Below, piece by piece: positions 53,283 through 61,836 of a stretch of 64,000 nt of DNA. The position numbers and the translations under genes were made by a program. The notes beneath the pieces were generated by a model. It did no database searches. It was not told the origin of the DNA and saw only the letters and a list, made by a program, of their open reading frames with translations. Numbering within the stretch: position 1 is the first letter of the stretch; the number at the start of each line of letters is the position of its first letter. The stretch is from Streptomyces echinoruber (GTDB lineage: Bacteria; Actinomycetota; Actinomycetes; Streptomycetales; Streptomycetaceae): assembly GCF_014651135.1 (NCBI RefSeq), contig NZ_BMWH01000001.1, forward strand, positions 619,194 through 683,193, given 5' to 3'.

Positions 53283-53594
53283 CCGGTCGCGCGGGGCGCT
53301 CCGCCGCCGTGGTCTGGACGGAGCCGGCGAGGATGAGGGCGAAGGCGGTGATGACGGTGGGGGTGAGCCGTTCGTCGCGGAAGAGAGCGCCGACGGCGAC
53401 GGAGCCGGGGCGGTTGCGGTCGCCACGCGGTGGTCGATGGTCTCGTCGCCGCTGGCGCACACGCCGATGGTGAACTTCTCGTGCGCGTGCGGCGCGTGGA
53501 CGTGCCGTTCGAACCGCGCCGTCAGCAGGTCCGGCGGCGGCTCGTCCCGACCGAGCCGCGCCCGGGTCCACCGCGCCTGTTCCCGTGCGCCCAT
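53283..53594 (-). pseudogene. Fused relic: AraC-type sensor start and EamA-type transporter end
   Basis: From ATG at 53594 the frame reads DLLTARFERHVHAPHAHEKF and TIGVCASGDETIDHR, the N-terminal cupin part of an AraC-family regulator. After about 60 residues another frame gives SVAVGALFRDERLTPTVITA then FALILAGSVQ, the last helix of an EamA/DMT exporter. The rest of both genes is missing. A deletion seems to have joined two neighbouring genes, right beside rnpB. Confidence 0.65.
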
Positions 53595-53784
53595 CCGAGC
53601 CTCCCCACGTCTTTCCGCCCGCTGCGGATGCAACGCCGCCGGGCCCCGTTTCATGCCGCGCCCGGACCGGAGCCACCGGCGCGGGTCCGTGGTCGCCCTG
53701 AGCACCACGGGCGCGGACCTGCCGCCGCGGCCCGTCCCGGCCCCCGTACGCTGGCCCGGAACCCGACCGAAGGAGAGTCCGTCC

Positions 53785-54567
53785 GTGCTTGTCCTGCTGC
53801 CCCCGTCCGAAGGCAAGGCCGTTCCGGAGCGGGGTGTTCCGTTGTCCCTGGCGTCGTTGTCGCTGCCCGGGCTGGCCGGGGCCCGTGAGGCCGTGCTGGC
53901 GGAGCTGGTGGAGCTGTGTTCCGGTGACGAGGACAAGGCGCGCGAGGTGCTCGGGCTGAGCGAGGGGCTGCGCGGAGAGGTCGCCAAGAACGCCGGGCTG
54001 CTCACGGCGCCGGCCCGGCCGGCCGGGGAGATCTACACCGGGGTGCTCTACGACGCCCTCGGCCTGGCCTCGCTGGACGCCGCCGCGCACCGGCGCGCCG
54101 CCGAGGCGCTGCTGGTCTTCTCCGGGCTGTGGGGCGCGGTCCGGATCACCGACCCGATCCCGTCCTACCGCTGCCCGATGGGGGTGAAGCTGCCCGGCCT
54201 GGGCGCGCTGGCCGGGCACTGGCGCGGGCCGATGGCCGCGGTGCTGCCCGAGGTGGCCGGCGACGGGCTGGTGCTGGACCTGCGGTCGGCGGCGTACGCG
54301 GCGGCGTGGCGGCCGAAGGGGGAGGTCGCGGGGCGCACGGCGAGCGTACGGGTGCTGCACGCGCCGACCCGGAAGGTGGTCAGCCACTTCAACAAGGCCA
54401 CCAAGGGGCGGATCGTGCGCAGCCTGCTCACGGCGGGGGCGCGGCCGCGGAACCCGGCGGAGCTGGTCGAGGCGCTGCGCGACCTGGGGTTCGTCGTGGA
54501 GGCCGAACCGCCGGCCGGGGGCGGGCGGGCCTGGTCGCTGGACGTGCTGGTGACCGAGGTGCACTGA
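53785..54567 (+). CDS. yaaA: YaaA family protein (peroxide stress, DUF328)
   Basis: 260 residues. Family motifs PPSEGKA at the start, YTGVLYDALG in the middle and SHFNKATKGRIVRSLL late in the protein. Escherichia coli YaaA lowers free iron and DNA damage after peroxide stress, but the biochemical activity is unsettled. GTG at 53785 has AAGGAGAG upstream. Its stop codon is inside the inverted repeat shared with the convergent gene. Confidence 0.92.
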   Translation: MLVLLPPSEGKAVPERGVPLSLASLSLPGLAGAREAVLAELVELCSGDEDKAREVLGLSEGLRGEVAKNAGLLTAPARPAGEIYTGVLYDALGLASLDAAAHRRAAEALLVFSGLWGAVRITDPIPSYRCPMGVKLPGLGALAGHWRGPMAAVLPEVAGDGLVLDLRSAAYAAAWRPKGEVAGRTASVRVLHAPTRKVVSHFNKATKGRIVRSLLTAGARPRNPAELVEALRDLGFVVEAEPPAGGGRAWSLDVLVTEVH

Positions 54568-54625
54568 GCCGCGCCGGCGGACACCGGCGTGCCCGGGTCC
54601 GGCGCCGTGCCGCCGGCGCGGCTCA
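54565..54625. terminator. Bidirectional terminator containing both stop codons
   Basis: Perfect 16-bp stem TGAGCCGCGCCGGCGG (54565-54580) / CCGCCGGCGCGGCTCA (54610-54625) with a 29-base GC-rich loop. The TGA of yaaA and the TGA of the convergent RNase H gene are the two ends of the repeat. Confidence 0.88.
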
Positions 54626-55969
54626 CGGCAGGCGCAGGTGCGAGGTGTCGTTGAGCAGCCGCAGGCTGGCGTTGCCGTCCGCGTAGTACGCCACCACCGA
54701 CAGCGACGCCGCCGACAGTTCCATGCGGAACAGCGACTCGGGCGGGGCGCCGAGGGCGAGCCGCACCAGCGTCTTGATCGGCGTCACGTGGGTGACGAGG
54801 AGGACCGTGCGGCCCGGGTACGCGGCGAGCAGCCGGTCGCGGGCGGCGGCGACGCGGGCCGCGGTCGCCGTGAAGCTCTCGCCGCCGCCCGTCGGGGCCG
54901 CGTCGGGCGAGGCCAGCCACGCGGCCAGGTCGTCCGGGTGGCGTTCGCGCACCTCGCCGAAGGTGAGTCCCTCCCACGCGCCGAAGTCCGTCTCGCGCAG
55001 GCCGTCCTCGACGGCCACCTCCAGGCCGAGGCGGTCGGCGACGATCTTCGCCGTCTCGCGGGTCCGGGCCAGCGGCGAGGTGACGACCGCCTGGATCGTG
55101 CCGCGCCGCGCCAGCGCCGCCGCGACCCGCTCCGCCTGCTCCCGCCCGACCTCGGACAGCGACGGGTCGCTGCCGCCGCTGCCCGAGAACCGCTTCTGCG
55201 GCGTCAGGGGCGTCTCCCCGTGCCGCAGCAGCACGAAGGCGGTGGGCGGCCCGAGATCGGCGGGCGCCCAGCCGGCGGCGGGGGTGGCGGAGGAGGCGGA
55301 GGCAGGGGCGGGAACGGAAGAAGAGGCAGGGGCGGGGGCGGCGGAAGCGGCGGCCACGGCGCCCGCGGCCCGCTCGTCCGCGGCGGTCACGGCCCGCTCG
55401 TCCGCGGCGGTCACGGCCCGCTCGTCCGCGGCGTCCGGGGAAGCCGGGGAGGCCGGGGAGGCCGGGGAGGCCGGGGAGGCCGCCGTGTCCTGCGCGTCCG
55501 CGCCGGCCGGCTCCCCGTCCCCCTCCCCCGGCGGCAGGACCCACTGCTCCCCGCGCTGCCCCGCGTCCATCGCCTCGTTGGCGAGCCGGTCGGCGTGCCG
55601 GTTGCGCTCGCGCGGGATCCACTCGTACGTCACCCGGCCGGGCGGGAAGAGCGCGGCGGCCTCGGCGGCGAGGGGTTTGAGGTCGGGGTGGCGGATCTTC
55701 CAGCGGCCGGTCATCTGCTCGACGACGAGCTTGGAGTCCATGCGCACGTGGACCGCGGCCGACGCGTCGAGGGCGCGGGCGGCGCGCAGGCCGGCGAGCA
55801 GGCCCCGGTACTCGGCCACGTTGTTGGTGGTGACCCCGAGGTACTCGGCGGTCCGGGCCAGGATCCGCCCGGTCGCCGCGTCGATGACCACGGCGCCGTA
55901 GCCGGCGGGCCCGGGGTTGCCCCGCGATCCGCCGTCGGCCTCGACGATCAGCTCCCGCACGCCCTGCAC
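54623..55969 (-). CDS. Bifunctional RNase HI / phosphoglycerate mutase-like phosphatase (CobC type)
   Basis: 448 residues. N-terminal RNase HI (EADGGSRGNPGPAGYGAV with the first Asp, then E in NNVAEYRGLL, D in MDSKLVVEQM, and the HADRLANEA end). An Ala/Ser/Glu repeat linker (about 165-245) follows, then a histidine phosphatase with VLLRHGETPLTPQKRFSG and the second His in LLVTHVTPIK. The mycobacterial homologue (Rv2228c) has both activities. The linker is coded by short tandem repeats, so its length probably varies. Confidence 0.93.
   Translation of the reverse strand: MQGVRELIVEADGGSRGNPGPAGYGAVVIDAATGRILARTAEYLGVTTNNVAEYRGLLAGLRAARALDASAAVHVRMDSKLVVEQMTGRWKIRHPDLKPLAAEAAALFPPGRVTYEWIPRERNRHADRLANEAMDAGQRGEQWVLPPGEGDGEPAGADAQDTAASPASPASPASPASPDAADERAVTAADERAVTAADERAAGAVAAASAAPAPASSSVPAPASASSATPAAGWAPADLGPPTAFVLLRHGETPLTPQKRFSGSGGSDPSLSEVGREQAERVAAALARRGTIQAVVTSPLARTRETAKIVADRLGLEVAVEDGLRETDFGAWEGLTFGEVRERHPDDLAAWLASPDAAPTGGGESFTATAARVAAARDRLLAAYPGRTVLLVTHVTPIKTLVRLALGAPPESLFRMELSAASLSVVAYYADGNASLRLLNDTSHLRLP
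55366..55485. repeat. Short tandem repeats coding the linker of the bifunctional enzyme
   Basis: Three copies of a roughly 27-bp unit (coding AVTAADER-type residues) and a run of 9-bp units (coding SPA). In-frame, so the linker length probably varies. Confidence 0.8.
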
Positions 55970-55981
55970 GCCCTGCGCCTC

Positions 55982-56725
55982 CTACAGCCCCGACTCGGGC
56001 GTGCGCACCAGGATGCGGCGGCAGTTCTCGCAGCGCACCACGGTGTCCGGGGCGGCGGCGCGGATCTCGTTGAGCTCGGTGATGGCGAGCTCCTGGCGGC
56101 AGCCCTGGCAGGTGCGCTGGTACAGCTTGGCGGCGCCAATGCCGCCGTACTGCGCGCGCAGCTTGTCGTAGAGCCCCAGCAGGTCGGCGGGGACGGAGGC
56201 GGCGACGACCTCGCGCTCCTTGGTGACCGCGGCGACCTCCCGGTCGATCTCCTCGACGGCGGCGTCGCGGCGGGCGGTGGCGTCGTCGATCCGCGCCTGC
56301 AGGGAGGCGACCCGCTCGGTGAGTTCGGCGACGCGCGCCTGGGCGGCCTCGCGGCGCTCCATGATCTCCAGGACGACGTCCTCCAGGTCGCCCTGGCGGC
56401 GGGCGAGGGAGGCGATCTCGTGCTGGAGGTTCTCCAGGTCCTTCGGGGAGCGCACCGAGCCGGAGTCGAGGCGCTCCTGGTCGCGGGCGGCGCGCCGGCG
56501 CACCTGGTCCACGTCCTGCTCGGCCTTGGTCTGCTCGCGGGCGCAGTCGCTCTCCTCGGTCTGCGCGGCCACCAGCAGGTCGCGCAGCTGGGTGTGGTCC
56601 TTGGTCAGCGACTCGATCTCGGCGTGCTCGGGCAGCGACTTGCGCTTGTGCGCGAGCTGCTGCAGGCGGACGTCGAGGTCCTGCACGTCGAGGAGTCGGA
56701 TCTGGTCGGCGGGCGCGGCGTTCAG
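55982..56725 (-). CDS. Zinc-ribbon coiled-coil protein (Rv2229c/CdsZ-like), CTG start
   Basis: 247 residues. A long coiled coil (about 15-185: LQQLAHKRKSLPEHAEIE ... EERE-type heptads) and a C4 zinc ribbon at the end (CQGCRQELAI ... CENCRRILVRT). The first codon is CTG at 56725-56723; it overlaps the Nif3 stop as CTGA and has AGGAG seven bases upstream. The product would start MNAAPADQIRLLDVQ. Position between Nif3 and RNase H is typical of actinobacteria. Exact role unsettled. Confidence 0.88.
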   Translation of the reverse strand: MNAAPADQIRLLDVQDLDVRLQQLAHKRKSLPEHAEIESLTKDHTQLRDLLVAAQTEESDCAREQTKAEQDVDQVRRRAARDQERLDSGSVRSPKDLENLQHEIASLARRQGDLEDVVLEIMERREAAQARVAELTERVASLQARIDDATARRDAAVEEIDREVAAVTKEREVVAASVPADLLGLYDKLRAQYGGIGAAKLYQRTCQGCRQELAITELNEIRAAAPDTVVRCENCRRILVRTPESGL

Positions 56726-57588
56726 TTGGGGGCTCCTGCAGTCGAAGTCGGGTGGGTCGAGGCCGCGTGGGCGGTCCAGGGGTCGGTGACCGTCGTCGAG
56801 ACGTGGACGCGCAGTCCCCATCCGTGCCGGTCGGAGATCTGGTCGAGCTGGGCCGCGGCCTGCTCGCACCAGGGCCACTCGGTGGCCCAGTGCGCCGCGT
56901 CGAGCAGCGCGAGGGGGCGGCCGGCCCGGTCCGCCAGGAACTCCGAGGCGGGATGGTGGCGCAGGTCGGCGGTGAGGAACGCGTCGACGCCGGCCGCCCG
57001 GACGTGGTCGAAGAGGCTGTCGCCGGAGCCGCCGCTGACGGCGAGGGTCCGCACGAGGGCCTCGGGGTCGCCGGCGACGCGGATGCCCTGCGCGGTGGCG
57101 GGCAGCCGCTCGGCGGCGCGCGCGGCCAGTTCGCGCACGGTCAGCGGGTGGTCCAGCTCGCACACGCGGCCCAGGCCCCGGCGGCCGGCCGGGTCGGCGG
57201 GGTCCGGTACGAGGGGACGTACGACCCTGACGTCCAGGGCGCCGGCGAGGGCGTCGGAGACACCGGGGTCGGCGGTGTCGGCGTTGGTGTGGGCGACGTG
57301 CAGCGCGACGTCGTTCTTGATGAGGGTGTGCACCACGCGGCCCTTGAAGGTGGAGGCCGCGACCGTCGTCGTCCCGCGCAGGTAGAGCGGATGGTGGGTG
57401 ACGAGCAGGTCGGCGCCGAGTTCCACCGCCTCGTCGGCGATCTCCTGGACGGGGTCGACGGCGAACAGGACGCGGGAGACCTCCTGGCCGGGATCGCCCA
57501 CGACGGTGCCGACCGCGTCCCAGGACTCGGCCCGCTCGGCGGGCCACAGCTTCTCCAGTTCGGCGATGACTTCTGACAGACGGGGCAC
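56722..57588 (-). CDS. Nif3-like dinuclear metal centre protein
   Basis: 288 residues. The family metal-binding blocks are DLLVTHHPLYLRG (His pair), KNDVALHVAHTNAD (His and Asp), and late DLRHHPASEFLA and LLDAAHWATE (His and Glu). GTG at 57588 is chosen because upstream residues are basic, low-complexity and not part of the fold. Function of the family is uncertain; the YbgI/Nif3 fold can bind metal. Its stop is in the CTG start of the zinc-ribbon gene. Confidence 0.9.
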   Translation of the reverse strand: MPRLSEVIAELEKLWPAERAESWDAVGTVVGDPGQEVSRVLFAVDPVQEIADEAVELGADLLVTHHPLYLRGTTTVAASTFKGRVVHTLIKNDVALHVAHTNADTADPGVSDALAGALDVRVVRPLVPDPADPAGRRGLGRVCELDHPLTVRELAARAAERLPATAQGIRVAGDPEALVRTLAVSGGSGDSLFDHVRAAGVDAFLTADLRHHPASEFLADRAGRPLALLDAAHWATEWPWCEQAAAQLDQISDRHGWGLRVHVSTTVTDPWTAHAASTHPTSTAGAPN

Positions 57589-57783
57589 GGGTGCAAGGCT
57601 ACCTGCCCGGCCTGCCCGCCCGTACCGGTGGCGGCCCGGGCCCCGGCGGGCACGGCGGTCACCGTTTTCCCGGGCGAACCGGGACGTGACCACACTTATG
57701 TGTGAAGCGGGCCGCTTCCGGTCCCCCGGCCGTGCGTGCGAAAACTAGCGTCGTCGCGGAGGTGACCGGAGGTGACCCGAGCG

Positions 57784-59268
57784 ATGACGGCCTGTGCGAT
57801 CGAACCCGCGGCGGCGGACGAGGGCGACGGCGGCGGCACCGCCCCGGCGGGCGGGCCGCGAACCGGCCGCGCGATCACGGCGACCGGCCGTGCCATCACG
57901 ACGGACGGCTGCGCGATCACGACGGACGGCCGTGCGATTACGGCGGACGGCTGCACGATCACGACGACCGGCTGCGCGATCACGGCGGACGGGGCCTACG
58001 CGGCCCGCCTGGCCCGGGACGCCGCCACCGGCTCGTGGTTCCCGGAGCGCTGGACGCTGGACGGCCCGGAGCCGTACGCGGTGCCGCTGCCCGGCCGCCG
58101 GCCGGAGGAGCCCGGCACCGAGGTGCAGCCGCTGGGCGACGGGCGGGTGCTGATCCACCGTCCCGCCGCCGGGCGGCACGCCTTCGCGCTGCTGTATCCG
58201 AGCGGCCCCGACACCGGCGAACTGCCGCTCGGCACGGTCGAGTGCGCTCAGCCCGGCACCCGGCTGCGGCTGCTGCCGCCGGCGCCGGGCGGGACGCGGG
58301 CGTACGCCCTCGAGGTGGGCCCGCGGTCCACGGCGGTGTGGCTGGTGGCGGGCGGCCCCTTCGGCCCGGAGCACCTGGCGGAGGTGCCGGGCCGCTGCTC
58401 GGGCGGGGTGTGGCTGGACCGCGCGGGACGGATGCTGGCGCTGGACCGGGAGACGCACGGCCCGGCCGGCCCGGTCGTCAAGACGGTCGTGGTGGACCTG
58501 GAGCGCGGCGGGGAGGTGTCGCCGCTGCTGCAGATCGCGGCCGACAGCGACGACCGGCTGCTGCTGGCCGACCCCGACAGCGGGCTGCTGCTGATCCGCT
58601 CGGACGCGCCCTCGCCCGGTCACCACCGGCTGGGCTGGGGGGTGCTGGGCAGCACGCTGCCGGTGCGGTTCCCGGAGTGCCTGCGGCTGCCGGACTGCGC
58701 GCTGACACCGTTCGCGATCCAGCCGGAGCAGGCGCTGACGCCGGAGCACTGCGCGGTGGCGCTGCGCGTGGACGGGGCACGGGGGAGCTGGATCGGGGTG
58801 TGGCGGCCCGCCGACCGGCGACTGCTGCATCGCCCGGCGCCCGCGGGGTGGTTGGCGGGTGCCGGGGTGTTCACACCGCGGGGGGTGCTGCGGCTGCCGT
58901 ACACGACGGCCGCGGTGCCGTGCGGGGTGGCGGAGCTGCCCCCTCCCTTGCCGCGGCGGGACGCGACGGGGGCGGCGAGGGCGGCGGGGGCGGCGGGTCC
59001 GACGGGCTCGGACCGGGGCGGCACGGACGGCTGGGACGGCTCGGGCGGCACGGACGGCTGGGACGGCTCGGGCGGCTCGGGCGGCTGGGACGGCGCGGAC
59101 GGCTCGGGCGGCTGGGACGGCGCGGACGGCAGGGCCGCGCGGCCGGCGTGGGCGGGGCCGTCGCCGGAGCCGGGCGAGCGGCTGGAACCGGAGGCCGCGG
59201 CCCCGGTGGCGGCACGTCCGGTGCCCCTGCAACAGGCCCCGCTGCGAGGGCGGATGTCCAGCAGGTGA
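57784..59268 (+). CDS. Large hypothetical protein with repeats at both ends
   Basis: 494 residues. The N-terminal ~75 residues are copies of an 8-residue unit (AITADGC-type), coded by ~24-bp repeats. The centre (about 80-400) is beta-rich, with many DRLLLADPDSGLLLIRSD-type strands like a propeller. The C-terminus is a Gly/Asp/Trp-rich tail (SGGTDGWDG units). The ATG at 57784 is preceded by GGAGGTGACC; two GTG codons at 57762 and 57772 are alternatives. No catalytic motif. Not recognised. Confidence 0.7.
   Translation: MTACAIEPAAADEGDGGGTAPAGGPRTGRAITATGRAITTDGCAITTDGRAITADGCTITTTGCAITADGAYAARLARDAATGSWFPERWTLDGPEPYAVPLPGRRPEEPGTEVQPLGDGRVLIHRPAAGRHAFALLYPSGPDTGELPLGTVECAQPGTRLRLLPPAPGGTRAYALEVGPRSTAVWLVAGGPFGPEHLAEVPGRCSGGVWLDRAGRMLALDRETHGPAGPVVKTVVVDLERGGEVSPLLQIAADSDDRLLLADPDSGLLLIRSDAPSPGHHRLGWGVLGSTLPVRFPECLRLPDCALTPFAIQPEQALTPEHCAVALRVDGARGSWIGVWRPADRRLLHRPAPAGWLAGAGVFTPRGVLRLPYTTAAVPCGVAELPPPLPRRDATGAARAAGAAGPTGSDRGGTDGWDGSGGTDGWDGSGGSGGWDGADGSGGWDGADGRAARPAWAGPSPEPGERLEPEAAAPVAARPVPLQQAPLRGRMSSR
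57865..57990. repeat. ~24-bp tandem repeats at the 5' end of the hypothetical gene
   Basis: Degenerate units around GCGATCACGACGGACGGC code the repeated A-I-T-A-D-G-C peptide. At least five units are visible. Confidence 0.8.
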
Positions 59269-59385
59269 CCCGGCAGGTAACGAAGTCGTGCCGGTTGGCG
59301 TGGCCGCCTGGATCCGCCCCGTGGTGATCCGGTTACACTCGCCCGGCTGTACGAAAGATCATTGTCTACGGGGTGAATTCTTCCG

Positions 59386-59553
59386 ATGAGCAACGCCAGC
59401 ACGACCCAGCAGATGCCGGGCGGGACCACGCAGGCCGGGCAGGCCACCGTCGGTCACGGCAAGCACCGCGGGCCGGCCTCGGCGCACGACACCGAGACCG
59501 CCCCGCGGGGCCGTCACCGCAAGCCGGCGGAGCAGACGGAGAAGGCGGCCTGA
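59386..59553 (+). CDS. Small 55-residue conserved-looking protein
   Basis: Reads MSNASTTQQMPGGTTQAGQA and ends RGRHRKPAEQTEKAA. Hydrophilic and likely disordered; the HGKHRGP and RGRHRKP patches are basic. Followed by a terminator-like hairpin, which supports its being expressed alone. No close upstream gene. Function unknown. Confidence 0.6.
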   Translation: MSNASTTQQMPGGTTQAGQATVGHGKHRGPASAHDTETAPRGRHRKPAEQTEKAA

Positions 59554-59576
59554 CGGCACGTCGTCTCCTTGTCGTG

Positions 59577-59608
59577 CGGCCCCGTTCGTCATCCGGCGGA
59601 CGGGGCCG
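59577..59608 (+). terminator. Hairpin terminator after the small protein
   Basis: 9-bp stem CGGCCCCGT / ACGGGGCCG, 14-base loop, followed by TTCGCTTT. 24 bp after the small gene's stop. Confidence 0.75.
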
Positions 59609-59788
59609 TTCGCTTTCCGAGCGGGCCGCTCGCGCCCCGGGGACAGCTCACTCCAGGAGCCCGGGCGCGGCTCACCGCGGAGGAGCGGGTACGGCTCGCC
59701 GCGGAGGACCGACCGGGCGGATCAGCGGTCCAGGCGCGCCGGACGGCGCCCAGGAGTGCCGGACGGCGTTCAAGCGCGCCGGACGGCG

Positions 59789-60646
59789 TCAGACATGCCG
59801 GACGACGGTGTCGGTGAGCACGGGCGCGTCCGCCCGCTCCACGGCGCTCACCGCCACCCGGGTCCGGTCCCGGCCGCGCCACATCCGCACCCGCAGGGTC
59901 TCCCCGGGGTGGACGACTCCGGCGAACCGGGTGCCGTAGGAGCGCACGCGTGTGACGTCCCCGTCGAGCAGGGTGTCGACGACCGTCTTCAGGGTGATGC
60001 CGTAGGTGCACAGCCCGTGCAGGATCGGCCGTTCGAAGCCGGCGCGGCGGGCGAAGTCGGGGTCGGCGTGCAGGGGGTTGAAGTCGCCGCAGAGGCGGTA
60101 GAGCAGCGCCTGGTCCTCGCGGGTGGGCCGCTCGACGGTCCGGTCGGGCGCGCCGGCGGGCGGGACGGACCGGCCGGAAGGACCGCGGTCGCCGCCGAAA
60201 CCGCCCTCCCCGCGGACGTGGACGTGCGCCTCGTCCGTCCACAGCGGGCCGTCGTCGTCCGCCACCTCGGTGCGCATGACCAGCACCGCCGACCCGCCCT
60301 TGTCGTGCACGGCGATGATGCGGCCGGTGGCGGTGGCGGTGCCCTCGGCGGGGAGCGGGCGGTGCAGGGTGAGGTGCTGGCCGGCGTGCAGGACGCGGGA
60401 GAGGTCGACGTCGACACCGGGCACGGCGAGGGCGCTGATCACGCCGGGGGTGCCGGCACCGGCGACGGTGGCGAAGCTCGGCAGGACGTGGAGCCGGGAC
60501 TCCAGGGTGTAGCGCAGTTCCCGGGGGTCGGTGGCGGGGGTGCCGGCGCCGATGCCGAGGTGGTAGAGCAGGACGTCCCTGCGGGTCCAGGCGATTCCGG
60601 TGCGGCGGGGGGCGGCGGCGAGGGCCTGGGCGGCGTCGATGGGCAT
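59789..60646 (-). CDS. MaoC-like double hot-dog (R)-enoyl-CoA hydratase
   Basis: 285 residues. Hot-dog fold N-terminal half and a catalytic second half with the hydratase-2 motif LLYRLCGDFNPLHADPDF followed by GFERPILHGLCTYG. This is the layout of actinobacterial ChsH/Htd2-type hydratases that add water to trans-2-enoyl-CoA. ATG at 60646 chosen because the longer frame upstream is low-complexity. A TetR-type palindrome lies about 110 bp upstream. Confidence 0.9.
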   Translation of the reverse strand: MPIDAAQALAAAPRRTGIAWTRRDVLLYHLGIGAGTPATDPRELRYTLESRLHVLPSFATVAGAGTPGVISALAVPGVDVDLSRVLHAGQHLTLHRPLPAEGTATATGRIIAVHDKGGSAVLVMRTEVADDDGPLWTDEAHVHVRGEGGFGGDRGPSGRSVPPAGAPDRTVERPTREDQALLYRLCGDFNPLHADPDFARRAGFERPILHGLCTYGITLKTVVDTLLDGDVTRVRSYGTRFAGVVHPGETLRVRMWRGRDRTRVAVSAVERADAPVLTDTVVRHV

Positions 60647-60755
60647 GGGTCTCCCGGGCGGAGGGCGGCGGGCCGGCTTGGGAGCGCGTCGCGGGGCGAC
60701 GCCCTCCGCACGGCCCGCACCTGTATAGCCCGGCACCGCCGCCCCGGGAAAGGTT

Positions 60756-60772
60756 TCTGACGATACGTCAGA
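60756..60772. promoter_or_regulatory. Palindrome, possible TetR-type operator
   Basis: TCTGACG-ATA-CGTCAGA, two 7-bp arms, in the divergent region between the MaoC-like gene and the ABC transporter genes. The TGACG/CGTCA arms look like operators of TetR-family repressors. No TetR gene is in the window. Confidence 0.6.
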
Positions 60773-60876
60773 TTGCTGCCGGCTCGTCGGGCGCGGCCGG
60801 CCGGGACATTTGTCCTGCCGGAGTCCGTACAGGCGCATCTGCCGCGGCCGGTGCCCGGCTCCGTAGCGTCGTGGGC

Positions 60877-61836
60877 ATGACGCAGAGGAACGGGGAACCG
60901 CCCGCCGTCTCCCTCACCGGGGCGGAGAAGACCTTCGGCGACGTACGGGCCGTCGCCGGCCTCGACCTGACCGTGGCCCGCGGCGAGACGGTCGCCCTGC
61001 TCGGACTCCCCCGAACTCTCGGCTTCGCTCGAGCAGGGGGCACCCCCATCGGCGCCGGCAAATCGACGGCGATCTCGCTGCTGCTGGGCCTGAACGAGCC
61101 CGACGCGGGCCGCGTGGAACTGTTCGGCGGGCCGCCGCGGCGCGCGGTGCGGGCGGGCCGGGTGGGCGCCATGCTGCAGGAGACCAGGCCGGTGCCCCGG
61201 GTCACCGTCCGCGAGCTGGTGGCCTTCGTCGCCGGCCGCCACCCCGCCCCGCTCACCGCCGCCCGCGCCCTGGAGCCGGCCGGCGTGCCCGAGCCGGCCG
61301 GGCGGCGCGTGGACCGGCTGTCCGGGGGCCAGTTGCAGCGCGTCCGGTTCGCGGTGGCCCTGGCCGGCGACCCCGACCTGCTGGTCCTGGACGAGCCCAC
61401 CGCCGCCCTGGACGTGGCGGCCCGGCAGGAGTTCTGGGCCGCGCTGCGCGGTCGGGCCCGCCACGGCCGCACGGTGCTGTTCTGCACGCACCACCTGGAG
61501 GAGGCCGACGCCCACGCCGACCGGATCGTGGTCGTGGACCGCGGCCGGGTCGTCGCCGACGGCACCGGTGAGGAGCTGCGCCGGAGGGTGGGCGGCGGCG
61601 TCGTCTCCTTCGACCTGGCCGAAGGCGGCGGCGAGGGCCTGGAGCTGCTGCCCGGCGTGCGGGCGGTGGAGGTGCGCGGCGGGCGGGCGCGGCTGCGCAC
61701 CGACGACTCCGACGCGACCGTGCTGGCGCCGGCCGAGCGGGGCGCGATACGGCGCCTGGAGGTCGCCCCCGCCTCCCTCGACGACGCCTTCCTCGCCCTG
61801 ACCTCGCCCGACGTGCGGCCCCTGGAGACGGTGTGA
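60877..61836 (+). CDS. ABC transporter ATPase with an insertion in the Walker A loop
   Basis: 319 residues. Signature VDRLSGGQLQRVRFAVALAG, Walker B LLVLDEPTAALD and the switch His in CTHHLEEAD are intact. In the Walker A region the usual VALLGPNGAGKST is interrupted: after VALLG come 15 residues (LPRTLGFARAGGTPI) and only then GAGKST. The insertion (61006-61050) is a palindromic repeat kept in frame. ATP binding may be impaired. The stop overlaps the permease ATG (TGATG). It likely powers a drug or lipid exporter, and the adjacent histidine kinase suggests regulation. Confidence 0.87.
   Translation: MTQRNGEPPAVSLTGAEKTFGDVRAVAGLDLTVARGETVALLGLPRTLGFARAGGTPIGAGKSTAISLLLGLNEPDAGRVELFGGPPRRAVRAGRVGAMLQETRPVPRVTVRELVAFVAGRHPAPLTAARALEPAGVPEPAGRRVDRLSGGQLQRVRFAVALAGDPDLLVLDEPTAALDVAARQEFWAALRGRARHGRTVLFCTHHLEEADAHADRIVVVDRGRVVADGTGEELRRRVGGGVVSFDLAEGGGEGLELLPGVRAVEVRGGRARLRTDDSDATVLAPAERGAIRRLEVAPASLDDAFLALTSPDVRPLETV
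61006..61050. repeat. Palindromic insertion inside the Walker A loop
   Basis: 45 bp with the inverted-repeat arms CTCCCCCGAACTC / GAGCAGGGGG and an inner CTCGG-TTCG-CTCGAG hairpin. It replaces the two codons normally found between the first Gly and GAGK of Walker A. Similar palindromes occur in Streptomyces intergenic regions. Confidence 0.75.

Noticed and set aside
52781..53473. Plus-strand frame starting after AAGGAGG and running into rnpB
   Set aside because: Its product crosses the RNase P RNA gene, whose structure is conserved on the minus strand; no protein domain is visible.
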